Assembly: GCA_965237625.1 (NCBI GenBank)
Contig: CBDEGD010000032.1
Location: 70,796-134,795 of the forward strand
Length of the DNA: 64,000 nucleotides
Source of the DNA: JABDIP01 sp965237625
GTDB taxonomy: Bacteria > Pseudomonadota > Alphaproteobacteria > DSM-16000 > Inquilinaceae
Direction of reading: 5' to 3'
The position numbers were made by a program, and so were the translations under genes. Of this stretch, positions 53,248 to 61,546 are shown one piece after another. The notes under the pieces are model-generated. The model saw only the letters and a program-made list of their open reading frames with translations, was not told the DNA's origin and did not search any database. Every line of letters begins with the position of its first letter. The first letter of the stretch is position 1.

Positions 53248-54810
53248 ATGATCGGCAGCCTCTTCGACAGCTTCCGCGAGCGCATGCCGGATGCCGACCG
53301 GATCGCCTTGCACACGGTCGATGGCGCCGACCTGACCTATGGCGATCTGCTGGCGCAATCGGCGCGCTTCGCCAATGCGCTCGTCGATCTTGGCGTCAAA
53401 CCGGGCGACCGGGTCGCGGTGCAGACCGGCAAGTCGGTCTCCACGCTGATGCTGTATCTTGGCGCGTTGCGGGCCGGGGCTGTCTATCTGCCGCTCAACA
53501 CCGCTTATACCGAGGCGGAGCTCGGCTACTTCCTGGGAGACGCCGAGCCAAGTCTGCTGGTCTGCGATCCGGACAGGCGGGACAGTCTGGCGTCGGTGGC
53601 GGAGCGGGCCGGTATCGACCGGGTCGAAACCCTTGATGGCGACGGGCGGGGGTCGATCTGGGATCTGGCCATGGCCGCTTCGGATGAGTTCTCGGATGTT
53701 CCCCGCACCGGCGATGATCTCGCCGCCATTCTCTACACCTCCGGTACCACCGGGCGGTCGAAGGGCGCGATGCTGACCCACGCGAATTTGGAGTCGAATT
53801 CGATTGCCTTGTGCGAGGCGTGGCGCATTGGGGGCGACGATGTGTTGCTGCACGCCTTGCCGGTATTCCACACCCATGGCCTGTTCGTGGCGATCAATAC
53901 GACATTGCTCGCCGGTGCCTCGATGATCTTCCTGCCACGCTTCGATGCCGATCTGGTGGTCGGCACGCTGCCTCGGGCCACCACCATGATGGGAGTGCCG
54001 ACTTTCTACACGCGGCTGCTGGCCCATCCCGGTTTCGATCGCGATCTGGTGGCGCATATGCGGCTGTTCACTTGCGGCTCAGCGCCGCTCTCCGCCGAGG
54101 TGCACAAGGCGTTCGAGGCGCGCACCGGTCACGCGATTCTTGAGCGCTACGGCATGACCGAGACCAATATGATCACCAGCAACCCCTATGAGGGCGAGCG
54201 CCGGCCCGGCACGGTCGGAATGCCGCTGCCGGGGATCGAACTGCGGATCGCCGACGCGGAAGACGGCCAAGTGCTTGCCGACGGAGAGGTGGGGATCATC
54301 GAAATCCGAGGTCCCGGTGTCTTCCCCGGCTATTGGCGTATGCCGGAGAAGACCGCCGAGGAGTTCCGTGCCGACGGCTATTTCATCACCGGCGACATGG
54401 GGCACATCGACCCGGACGGCTATGTCTCGATCGTCGGACGGGCCAAGGATCTGATCATCACTGGCGGTTTCAACGTCTACCCGGCCGAGGTGGAGGCGGA
54501 ACTGGACGCCTTGCCCGGGGTCCGGGAATCGGCGGTGATCGGAGTTCCGCACGCGGATTTCGGCGAAGGCGTCACCGCCATCGTCGCCCGCGATGCCGGG
54601 GACGATGGCGGCTTGGTCACCGCGTCCGAAATCCGCGCCGCGCTTGAGACGCGTCTTGCCAGGTTCAAAATGCCCAAGATCGTCGAGTTCGTCGACGAAC
54701 TGCCTCGCAACACCATGGGCAAGATCGAGAAGGCCAAGCTGCGGGATGCCTACAAGGATGCCTATGCGGCGGCGGCCTCGCGATCGACAACCTCGCCACG
54801 GGCCGGATAG
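53248..54810 (+). CDS. matB: Malonyl-CoA synthetase (AMP-forming)
   Basis: 520 residues of the ANL superfamily. Motifs are LYTSGTTGRSKGAML (phosphate-binding), YGMTETNMI, and GYWRMPEKTAEEFRADGYF followed by TGDMG. The C-terminal lysine is in LPRNTMGKIEKAKL. It joins malonate to CoA with ATP. It follows matA after 13 bases. The last 49 bases overlap the 3' end of the convergent peroxiredoxin-like gene, so the two transcripts are antisense over their ends. Confidence 0.92.
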   Translation: MIGSLFDSFRERMPDADRIALHTVDGADLTYGDLLAQSARFANALVDLGVKPGDRVAVQTGKSVSTLMLYLGALRAGAVYLPLNTAYTEAELGYFLGDAEPSLLVCDPDRRDSLASVAERAGIDRVETLDGDGRGSIWDLAMAASDEFSDVPRTGDDLAAILYTSGTTGRSKGAMLTHANLESNSIALCEAWRIGGDDVLLHALPVFHTHGLFVAINTTLLAGASMIFLPRFDADLVVGTLPRATTMMGVPTFYTRLLAHPGFDRDLVAHMRLFTCGSAPLSAEVHKAFEARTGHAILERYGMTETNMITSNPYEGERRPGTVGMPLPGIELRIADAEDGQVLADGEVGIIEIRGPGVFPGYWRMPEKTAEEFRADGYFITGDMGHIDPDGYVSIVGRAKDLIITGGFNVYPAEVEAELDALPGVRESAVIGVPHADFGEGVTAIVARDAGDDGGLVTASEIRAALETRLARFKMPKIVEFVDELPRNTMGKIEKAKLRDAYKDAYAAAASRSTTSPRAG

Positions 54811-55325
54811 TCCCTGCCGATCGCGAAATCGAGCGCCTTGAGAATGTCGCCGAAGGCGGGTCGGGCGAAAGGCATGGTCTGCACCGAGCCGAAATACAGG
54901 GTGCCGTCCGGCCGGATAATGAACAGCCCGGGCTCGCTGAATAGCGCCGGCTCCTCGATGCCGATCGAGGTCTCGCCGATGCCTGCGGAGATATACAGCC
55001 CCCATTTTTGGGCGTCGTCGAGGGAGAGGCCGTAGGCGATATCCAGTGCGTCGAGTCCCCATTTCTCCTTGGCTTCCACAGCGCGCTGCTCGCCATCGCT
55101 GGACGCGACTAGGATCTTGACGCCGCGCTTTTGGAACTCCGCGACCTTGCGGTTCAGATCGCCGAGATAGGCGGAGCAGACCGGGCAATGCAGGCCGCGA
55201 TAGAACACCACCAGGGTGAAGTTCTTCGGCGCCTGCTCAGCGAGCGAATAGGTGCCGCCGCCGGCCAGGGGCAGGCTGAGGTCGGGCACTGGCTGGCGCG
55301 GGATCAACGGTGTCGGAAGAGGCAT
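54762..55325 (-). CDS. Peroxiredoxin-like (AhpC/TSA) protein
   Basis: 187 residues from ATG 55325, which has AAGGA 7 bases before it; TTG 55343 is a weaker alternative. A thioredoxin-fold protein with FYRGLHCPVCSAYLGDLN near residue 45, giving a CxxC motif at the peroxidatic position. It may reduce peroxides or act as a thiol oxidoreductase. A 16-base palindrome just upstream matches one before the TetR gene, so the regulator probably controls it. Its 3' end overlaps matB by 49 bases. Confidence 0.85.
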   Translation of the reverse strand: MPLPTPLIPRQPVPDLSLPLAGGGTYSLAEQAPKNFTLVVFYRGLHCPVCSAYLGDLNRKVAEFQKRGVKILVASSDGEQRAVEAKEKWGLDALDIAYGLSLDDAQKWGLYISAGIGETSIGIEEPALFSEPGLFIIRPDGTLYFGSVQTMPFARPAFGDILKALDFAIGRDYPARGEVVDREAAAA

Positions 55326-55345
55326 TCGGAAATCCTTGTTCAAAT

Positions 55346-55361
55346 TGGAATGATCGTTCCA
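55346..55361. promoter_or_regulatory. TetR operator, site 1 (peroxiredoxin gene)
   Basis: TGGAA-TGATCG-TTCCA, an inverted repeat of 16 bases, is 21 bases upstream of the peroxiredoxin-like ATG. It has the same arms and spacing as the site at 56278. Confidence 0.7.
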
Positions 55362-55477
55362 GTATTTCTATCGGCTGGCGGGCGGTGCATGCAAGGGGAA
55401 TGTTCGCCTTTCACTCTGTACTGGCCGGAGGTGATCTCCACAGCCAGCCTGACCGCGCCTTGTTTCGGCGGCGGTTC

Positions 55478-55613
55478 TCCCCCTCACCTTCCCACGGCTT
55501 TGTCGCGGGTCCCTCCCTCTCCCCGAGGAGAGGGTCCTGTGTGGCGGCCCGTGAAATCCCTCTCCCTGGGGAGAGGGAGGGACCCGACGCGAAGCGTTGG
55601 GAGGGTGAGGGGG
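55478..55613. repeat. Hairpin repeat family A, copy 9
   Basis: Family A unit starting CCCCCTCACCTTCCC and ending GGGAGGGTGAGGGGG, between the peroxiredoxin-like gene and the TetR gene. Confidence 0.85.
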
Positions 55614-55677
55614 TGATCCCGGCCTGTCTGGTTCGGCCCAGTGCCGCCCGTGGGTGTGAGACCCCGGGATGTGCCGT

Positions 55678-56259
55678 TCAGTCCAGCGTTCGCATGGCCG
55701 ATGCTACCGTTTCCCGCATCGACAGCGGGTCCGGGTCGGCCCGGGCGATGACCCGAAGCCCCTGGACCGTGGTCAGAAAGAAATGTGCCAGTGCGTTCGG
55801 GTCTTTGTCGGGGCCGATCTCGCCGGCAGCCTGGCCGCGTTCCAGCAATCGGCGAAAGGCCGCTTCGACCTGTTCGAATATCGCCTTCAGTTTCTTTCGC
55901 ACCCGGGCATTGCGCGGCGACAGCTCGATGGCCGTATTGGTCAGCAGGCAACCCAACCCGCGGCCGTCGCCGGTCGAGAACGCGATCAGGGAGTCGAAAT
56001 AGGCGGTCAGGCAAGCGCGCACCGTGCCCTTGCCCTCGAGCATCTTCAGGCGCTCACGGTTGACCGCCAGCACGTAGTGGTCGAGCGCGGCCAGCAGCAG
56101 GCCCTCCTTGCTGCCGAAAGTGCTGTACATGCTGGCGCGATTGATGCCGGTGGCCTGCACCAGATCGTCGATCGACGTGGCCTCATAGCCCTTGCGCCAG
56201 AACACCGTCATGGCATCGGCGATGACCGCCTGCTCATCGAAGGTGCGCGTTCGTGCCAT
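55678..56259 (-). CDS. TetR family regulator
   Basis: 193 residues from ATG 56259. The N-terminal helix-turn-helix reads AMTVFWRKGYEATSIDDLVQ then ATGINRASMYSTFGSKEGLL, a pattern common in TetR proteins controlling stress or electrophile responses. The C-terminal ligand domain carries a cysteine (GLGCLLTNTAIELS), which could be a redox or electrophile sensor. A palindrome lies before its own start and before the peroxiredoxin-like gene, so it probably represses both. Inducer unknown. Confidence 0.87.
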   Translation of the reverse strand: MARTRTFDEQAVIADAMTVFWRKGYEATSIDDLVQATGINRASMYSTFGSKEGLLLAALDHYVLAVNRERLKMLEGKGTVRACLTAYFDSLIAFSTGDGRGLGCLLTNTAIELSPRNARVRKKLKAIFEQVEAAFRRLLERGQAAGEIGPDKDPNALAHFFLTTVQGLRVIARADPDPLSMRETVASAMRTLD

Positions 56260-56277
56260 TTGGTCCCGACCGGTTAT

Positions 56278-56293
56278 TGGAACAGCTATTCCA
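56278..56293. promoter_or_regulatory. TetR operator, site 2 (autoregulatory)
   Basis: TGGAA-CAGCTA-TTCCA, extended on both sides as ATTGGAA...TTCCAAT, lies 18 bases before the TetR ATG. The core matches site 1 in arm sequence and 6-base spacer. Confidence 0.72.
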
Positions 56294-56412
56294 ATTAAGC
56301 ATTCCCGAAGTCTCTGGCAAGGCCGATCGGGAATGACGGCGATGGGCGAGGCGAAGCTGACCCTGTATCGTCGTGAAACCAGTATCGTCGGTCGAACATC
56401 AGGGCAGGAGCG

Positions 56413-57048
56413 ATGCCGCCATCGGCAAATCAGAAGGGCGCCCACCAGCGCGCGGCCCAGGCCATTGCGGCGCAAGACTGGCCGAAGGCCGAGGCCGAGC
56501 TTCGGCGCTTGGTGAAGGTGAAGGATGCGCCGGCACAGGCAGCGTACAATCTGGCGCTGGTGCTGATCGAGGGCGGCAAGGCGGCACAGGCCGGGGCGTG
56601 GTTTGCCAAGGCGGTGAAGCGGGAACCCACCTATGCCGCCGCGTGGTTTGAGTATGGCCGGTGGCACCTGTCGCAGGGCGATCTGGTGGATGCGCGCCAA
56701 GCTTTCGATACGGTAACGCGGCTGGAGCCCGAGGCCGAGGATGGCTGGCGCAACCTTGGGCGTATCTGTGAGCGCCTTGGGGAATACGATGCATCCCTGG
56801 CGGCCTGGGGGTCTGTCGCGAGACTCGTCGACGGGGACGGGGACGGGGACGGGGACGGGGAGGCGGCGCTGGGCGCGTTACGGGCGCTGCTCGAATTGCG
56901 CCGGCCCGAGGCGGCTGAGCTAAGGTCGCGGCTGGCCTCGGAGCCTGCTCTTCGCCCCGGTCTGCTCAAGGTGCTGACACGAACCAGCGCCGGCAGCTTG
57001 CCTTTGGATCCGCGACGCCTCGTGGGAATGAGGTCTCGGTCCGATTGA
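56413..57048 (+). CDS. TPR repeat protein
   Basis: 211 residues. About three tetratricopeptide repeats lie between residues 10 and 140 (AAYNLALVLIEGGKAAQAGA, WFEYGRWHLSQGDLVDARQA, WRNLGRICERLGEYDASLAA). No signal peptide. These repeats bind other proteins; the partner is unknown. After the TPRs a run of Asp-Gly (VDGDGDGDGDGE) is encoded by a tandem 6-base repeat, GGGGAC, which could change in length by slippage without breaking the frame. Confidence 0.8.
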   Translation: MPPSANQKGAHQRAAQAIAAQDWPKAEAELRRLVKVKDAPAQAAYNLALVLIEGGKAAQAGAWFAKAVKREPTYAAAWFEYGRWHLSQGDLVDARQAFDTVTRLEPEAEDGWRNLGRICERLGEYDASLAAWGSVARLVDGDGDGDGDGEAALGALRALLELRRPEAAELRSRLASEPALRPGLLKVLTRTSAGSLPLDPRRLVGMRSRSD

Positions 57049-57093
57049 ACCCATGCTGATGACCGCCAACGACGTTTTGGCAGGTCATGACCC

Positions 57094-57792
57094 TCAGGTC
57101 CGGTAGTTCTTTCGGTAGACGCCCGGCTCGGCCTGCAGGGCTTCCTGGACCGCCCGAGTCGCCGCCATTTCATCTTCTGACATCACATCAATATCAACGG
57201 ACAACACATTGCGTTGAAACGGTATAATCTGTGAAATCGGCGTGCCGACCGGCAAAGCTCCGGTGAATGCCAGATCTGTCCAAACCGCCGGGAAGTGCAC
57301 CAGCCCGGCACCGAACCGATCGCAATCCACGATGCCCGACAGGGTGCGGAACGGCAAATCGTCGCGGTTCAGCGGATGAGTGAACAGCAGCGACCAGCCC
57401 TCGGGCACCGACAGGGCCCAGAAGTTCATGAACTTGATCGCGAAATGCCCGTCCTCCAGCGGGCTGCCGGAAAGCTGCTCCGGCACATGGACCCCGATTG
57501 GGGCGCGGCTGGTCAACTGGTCGGGCATCGGCGGCGGGTCCCAATCCCAGGACAACTCGCCATTGGCCATGATCAGATCGCAGGCCAGCGGCATCAGTAG
57601 CCCGGCGCCCATGGCGTCCAGGAAGGGAGGGCAATGCTTGACCGTCCGGACCGTGGCACCGCCTAGGGTGTCGCTCGGCGCTTCGGAGGGCATCGCCTTC
57701 AGCCAGTCGGGCAGGCCGGATTTGGCCAGCACCGGCTTCGGCAGGATCGGCTCCAGTGCGGGATGGCACCGGGCGGTGATGGTGATGCTCAC
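57094..57792 (-). CDS. Conserved protein of unknown function (DUF6065-like)
   Basis: 232 residues. The pattern KHCPPFLDAMGAGLLMPLACD then IKFMNFWALSVPEGWSLLFTHPLNRDD is one I associate, with low certainty, with the DUF6065 group. No membrane span or signal is seen. Its function is unknown; related proteins have been seen near secondary-metabolite genes, but none are obvious here. It is convergent with the TPR gene. Confidence 0.7.
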   Translation of the reverse strand: MSITITARCHPALEPILPKPVLAKSGLPDWLKAMPSEAPSDTLGGATVRTVKHCPPFLDAMGAGLLMPLACDLIMANGELSWDWDPPPMPDQLTSRAPIGVHVPEQLSGSPLEDGHFAIKFMNFWALSVPEGWSLLFTHPLNRDDLPFRTLSGIVDCDRFGAGLVHFPAVWTDLAFTGALPVGTPISQIIPFQRNVLSVDIDVMSEDEMAATRAVQEALQAEPGVYRKNYRT

Positions 57793-57830
57793 GCTGGTGG
57801 CCGTCCTCGATGGCGATAGCGCGCGATAGC

Positions 57831-57959
57831 AACCTCATCCTTCGACAGGCTCAGGATGAGGTTGCCCTGAGAGGCGCGCTTCGGCCCTGACGGGTGGAAG
57901 GCTAGGCAACTCATCTCATCCACAAAAACGACCTCATCCTGAGCCTGTCGAAGGATCAT
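57831..57959. repeat. Hairpin repeat family C, copy 3
   Basis: CATCCTTCGACAGGCTCAGG and the complement CCTGAGCCTGTCGAAGGAT, about 80 bases apart, between the unknown gene and the polyamine-type transporter. Confidence 0.82.
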
Positions 57960-57977
57960 CCATCCGCCCGAACCGCC

Positions 57978-58832
57978 TCAATCGCCCTTCGCCTCACGCC
58001 TTAAGAAGAACGTATAGACCACGGCGCTGGCGATGGTCACCAGGATGATCACCGTGCCGACGGCGTTGATCACCGGCGGATGGCCGTTGGGATTGCGCGC
58101 CATGGCGCCGATCTCCGTCGCGAAGGTGCAGGCGCCGCCCTTGGCGAACATTGTGGTGTTGTAATTCTCGAACGACGCCATGAAGGCGATCACCGCGGCG
58201 CTGGCCAGGGCGGGCAGCAGGAAGGGCAGGGTGATGCGCCGGAATACCCGGAACGGCGAGGCGCCGAGGTCGAGCGCCGCCTCCTCGAATTCCGGCGGCT
58301 GACGTTGCAGCCGGGCCATGATCACCAGCATCGGATAGCCGGAGATGAAGGTGACTTGCGCGGCGACGATGGTGAACAGCCCGGCGCTGACGTCGAACCG
58401 GTTCCAGAACACCAGCGCCGACAGGCCCAACACGATGCCCGGCGCCAGCATCGGCGACAGCAGCACCCACCACAGGAATCCGTTGAACCGGGTTTGCCAA
58501 CGGGTCAGCAGCACGCTGCCCGACAGTCCCAGCAGCAGCGCCATCGGCACCACGAAGACTGCTACTTTCAGCGAGTTGCCCAGGCAAGACATGAACCGGT
58601 CGCGGTCGAGGGCGCGCAGCACCGGATCGGCCATGCGCTCGGCCTCCGGCATCCAGAAGAACTGGTACCATTTACCCGTCGTGCCCCGCCAATCGGTGAC
58701 GCTGGGCGGCGACAGATCGTTGAACGACGCGACGATCATCAGGATCAGCGGCGCGAACATGAAGATCAGGAAGGCCCCGGTATAGACCGACAGGATGCGC
58801 TGGCTGGTGCGACTTTGAGATTGCGCGCTCAT
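57978..58832 (-). CDS. Polyamine-type ABC transporter permease, PotC-like
   Basis: 284 residues from ATG 58832, overlapping the end of the upstream permease by 4 bases. About six membrane spans. The EAA motif is EEAALDLGASPFRVFRRITLP. It makes up half of the membrane channel with the product of the next gene upstream. Together with the ATPase and binding protein it resembles the spermidine/putrescine (PotABCD) class. Confidence 0.87.
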   Translation of the reverse strand: MSAQSQSRTSQRILSVYTGAFLIFMFAPLILMIVASFNDLSPPSVTDWRGTTGKWYQFFWMPEAERMADPVLRALDRDRFMSCLGNSLKVAVFVVPMALLLGLSGSVLLTRWQTRFNGFLWWVLLSPMLAPGIVLGLSALVFWNRFDVSAGLFTIVAAQVTFISGYPMLVIMARLQRQPPEFEEAALDLGASPFRVFRRITLPFLLPALASAAVIAFMASFENYNTTMFAKGGACTFATEIGAMARNPNGHPPVINAVGTVIILVTIASAVVYTFFLRREAKGD

Positions 58833-60235
58833 GCCCGGACGAAATCCTTCAGCCGCGCCCGCATCACCCACATGAACAGCCCGACGATGATGAAGCAGAT
58901 GATCGTGTAGGCAATGGCGTAGGCGGCGCCGACATTGGAGTTCTCGGATTCGAAGAACTTGTTGTAGATGGTCTGGGTGAACCACTCGCTCTGCAGCCCG
59001 CGCGAGATGATGCGCGGTACTGAGAACGCCCCGGCCGACAGCATGAAGGTGGCGATGCAGCCGACCGCGATACCGGGCTTGGCATGGGGGATCACGACCC
59101 GCCAATGCACCCGCCAGGTGGAGGCGCCGAGGTCGCGCGCGGCCTCGATCTGGTTGCGGTCCAGGGTCGCCATGACGTTGTAGACCGGGAACACCATGAA
59201 CAGGATGTAGGTGTAGACGATGACCACAAAGATGGTCAGCGAGCTGCGCTTGAACTGGATGAACTCGCCAGCCTCGATATCGATGAAGCCGACCACGTCC
59301 AGCAGCCGGTTGATCAGCCCGTTATTGTCGATGATCGACACCCAGGCATAGACCCGCAGCAGCTCGACGATGGCGTAGGGGATGATCAGCCCCAGGAACA
59401 GCCAGACCGCCTGCCGCCCGGTCACCCCGAGCGACAGATTATAGGCGATCGGATAACACACGATCAGCGCCAACCCGGTCGCCATCACCGCGAAGACGAT
59501 GGTCCTCAGCAGGGTCGTCAGCGAGATGCGCACATAGACCGCCCCGTCGCGCTCGAAGCGCAGCCCGAGGAGGTTGAGGAGCTTGTTGCCGAGCTTGCCA
59601 TCCTCGATCGCCTTGCTCGCGGCAGAGTAGGGGATCTGGCGCGCCTGCATCAGGGTGCCGAAATTATCCGACACATAAGGAATGGCTTGCGACTCAATGG
59701 CTTGTATCTGTCGGCTGAGGTCGGCTGCAAGCAATCGGATCTCTTCGGCCTGGGCGATCTGTTCCTCGAAGGATGCCGAACCGTCGACCTTCAGCGGCGG
59801 CAGATCATACAGCTCGGCCAGGGAGACCCGTCCCTCGTCGGCATCGCGAATCAGGCGCTGATCGGTATCCGCCCGCTGGCACTGGATGACCGAACTGCCA
59901 GGGCCGATGGTCGCACCCATCGAGGGGCTTGGAACGCCCATCGACGGAGAGGGAAGAGCGGGAGAGGATGGCGACGGGATCGCCAGACTACCGGTTGCCG
60001 GTGTCGCATTGGCCGCCGTGTCGGCCATCAGGGTGCGGAGCACGGTCTGGCAGGTCTCGGCATCGTCCTCCAGGGCACGGGCGATGGAGGAGTCCTGCTG
60101 GCGGGCCGGTGCCCGCAGGGATTTGTCCACCATGGTGAATTGCGGCAGTACGATCAGCAGCAGCGCCCACAGCAGCACGGAGCCGAAGAACAGGGCGACC
60201 AGGCCGCGCCCATATCCGCGGACCAGCTCGCTCAT
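58829..60235 (-). CDS. Polyamine-type ABC transporter permease with large extracytoplasmic insert, PotB-like
   Basis: 468 residues, against about 280-310 usual. The first membrane span is at residues 12-34. Residues about 40-220 are a hydrophilic insert with a proline-serine low-complexity part (SPALPSPSMGVPSPSMG) and a helical part, before the other five spans. The EAA motif is EAARDLGASTWRVHWRVVIP. The insert should lie in the periplasm. Its 5' end overlaps the ATPase by 4 bases, and its 3' end overlaps the PotC-like gene by 4 bases. Confidence 0.85.
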   Translation of the reverse strand: MSELVRGYGRGLVALFFGSVLLWALLLIVLPQFTMVDKSLRAPARQQDSSIARALEDDAETCQTVLRTLMADTAANATPATGSLAIPSPSSPALPSPSMGVPSPSMGATIGPGSSVIQCQRADTDQRLIRDADEGRVSLAELYDLPPLKVDGSASFEEQIAQAEEIRLLAADLSRQIQAIESQAIPYVSDNFGTLMQARQIPYSAASKAIEDGKLGNKLLNLLGLRFERDGAVYVRISLTTLLRTIVFAVMATGLALIVCYPIAYNLSLGVTGRQAVWLFLGLIIPYAIVELLRVYAWVSIIDNNGLINRLLDVVGFIDIEAGEFIQFKRSSLTIFVVIVYTYILFMVFPVYNVMATLDRNQIEAARDLGASTWRVHWRVVIPHAKPGIAVGCIATFMLSAGAFSVPRIISRGLQSEWFTQTIYNKFFESENSNVGAAYAIAYTIICFIIVGLFMWVMRARLKDFVRA

Positions 60236-61350
60236 GGGCCGGCCATCTCCTGGCCGGTCTTGGCCAGCGGCCCCTTGGGCAGCACCATGGCGTTCTCGCA
60301 GCTGAAGCCGATTTTCTGCTCGCCGTTGAGATCGCTGCCGGCGGCCCCGGAATTGGTGATGTGCATGGACAGTTCCCGGCCGCTGGCGTTCAGGAACAGG
60401 TTGACGAACGGCCCCTCCAGATCGCGCCGCTCGATCGTGGCCGAAAGCTCGTTGCCATTGGGTTCATCGCCGGCCGCCGCTGCCAGATGAAGGTTCTCCG
60501 GCCGGATGAACAGCATCGCCTCGGCGCCGACATCAAGCCCGGCGGTGTTGGCGCCGAAAAAGCGTCCGAGATCGGTGTCGATATAGGCCATCTCGCCGTC
60601 CCGTTCGGAGATCTTGCCGGGGAAAACGTTGGTCTCGCCGACGAAGCTGGCGACGAAGGGCGTGGCCGGATTGCTGTAGATCTCGTCGCCGCTGCCGACC
60701 TGCTCGATGACGCCGTCATTCATCACCGCGACGCTGTCGGACATGGTCAGCGCCTCGCCCTGGTCGTGGGTGATGTAGATGAAGGTGACGCCGGTGCGCT
60801 GCTGGATGGATCGAAGCTCGGCGCGCATGTGCTGGCGCAGTTTCAGGTCCAGCGCCGACAGCGGCTCGTCGAGCAGCAGCACCGACGGCTCCACCGCCAG
60901 GGCCCGGGCCACCGCCACCCGCTGACGTTGTCCGCCGGACAGCTCGGTCGGCTTCTTGTCGCCCTGGCCGCCCAGCGCCACCAGGTCCAGCAGCTCCATG
61001 GCCCGCTCGTGGCGTTTGTTTTTGGCAACGCCGCGGGACTCAAGTCCGAATGCGACATTTTCCCAGACCGTCATCAGCGGGAACAGCGCCAGGTTTTGGA
61101 AGATCAGCGCGGTCGGGCGGTCGTTCGGCGGCACCCCGACCTGGTTCTCGGCGCCGATCAGCACCTGGCCCTCGGTCGGGTCGATAAAGCCCGACAGGCA
61201 GCGCAAGATCGTGGTCTTGCCGCAGCCCGACGGCCCCAGAATGGAAAAGAATTGACCGGCCTCCACCGTGAGGTCGGTCGGTTGCACGGCGGTAAAGCCG
61301 TTCGGGTAGGTTACCCGAACGCCCTCCAGCCTGACATCTTTGCCCCGCAT
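60232..61350 (-). CDS. Polyamine-type ABC transporter ATP-binding protein, PotA-like
   Basis: 372 residues. Walker A GPSGCGKTTILR, signature LSGGQRQRVAVARAL, Walker B VLLLDEPLSALD, and a C-terminal TOBE domain from about residue 285. It drives import through the two permeases. The stop overlaps the start of the PotB-like gene. A family C repeat separates it from the binding protein gene upstream. Confidence 0.9.
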   Translation of the reverse strand: MRGKDVRLEGVRVTYPNGFTAVQPTDLTVEAGQFFSILGPSGCGKTTILRCLSGFIDPTEGQVLIGAENQVGVPPNDRPTALIFQNLALFPLMTVWENVAFGLESRGVAKNKRHERAMELLDLVALGGQGDKKPTELSGGQRQRVAVARALAVEPSVLLLDEPLSALDLKLRQHMRAELRSIQQRTGVTFIYITHDQGEALTMSDSVAVMNDGVIEQVGSGDEIYSNPATPFVASFVGETNVFPGKISERDGEMAYIDTDLGRFFGANTAGLDVGAEAMLFIRPENLHLAAAAGDEPNGNELSATIERRDLEGPFVNLFLNASGRELSMHITNSGAAGSDLNGEQKIGFSCENAMVLPKGPLAKTGQEMAGP

Positions 61351-61396
61351 GTCCTACGCCTTGGCAGTGAGTGGGAAGAGCTGTGCCGGCGGCCCG

Positions 61397-61470
61397 CCCT
61401 CGTCCTTCGACAGACTCAGGATTGAGGGCTTTCTCTTGGTCCTCATCCTGAGCCTGTCAAAGGACGAGGA
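61397..61470. repeat. Hairpin repeat family C, copy 4
   Basis: CGTCCTTCGACAGACTCAGG and the near complement CCTGAGCCTGTCAAAGGACG, about 25 bases apart, inside the polyamine-type operon between the binding protein and ATPase genes. Confidence 0.82.
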
Positions 61471-61546
61471 CCTAGAGGAAGACCGGGCAGCCTGCACGGA
61501 CCCTTGGAGATCGGGCGGCCCCGAATGGGCCGCCCGTCACACCACG

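Noticed and set aside
6495..55613. Family A repeats as a CRISPR array
   Set aside because: The copies are dispersed singly between genes, not in regular arrays with spacers, and no cas genes are present.
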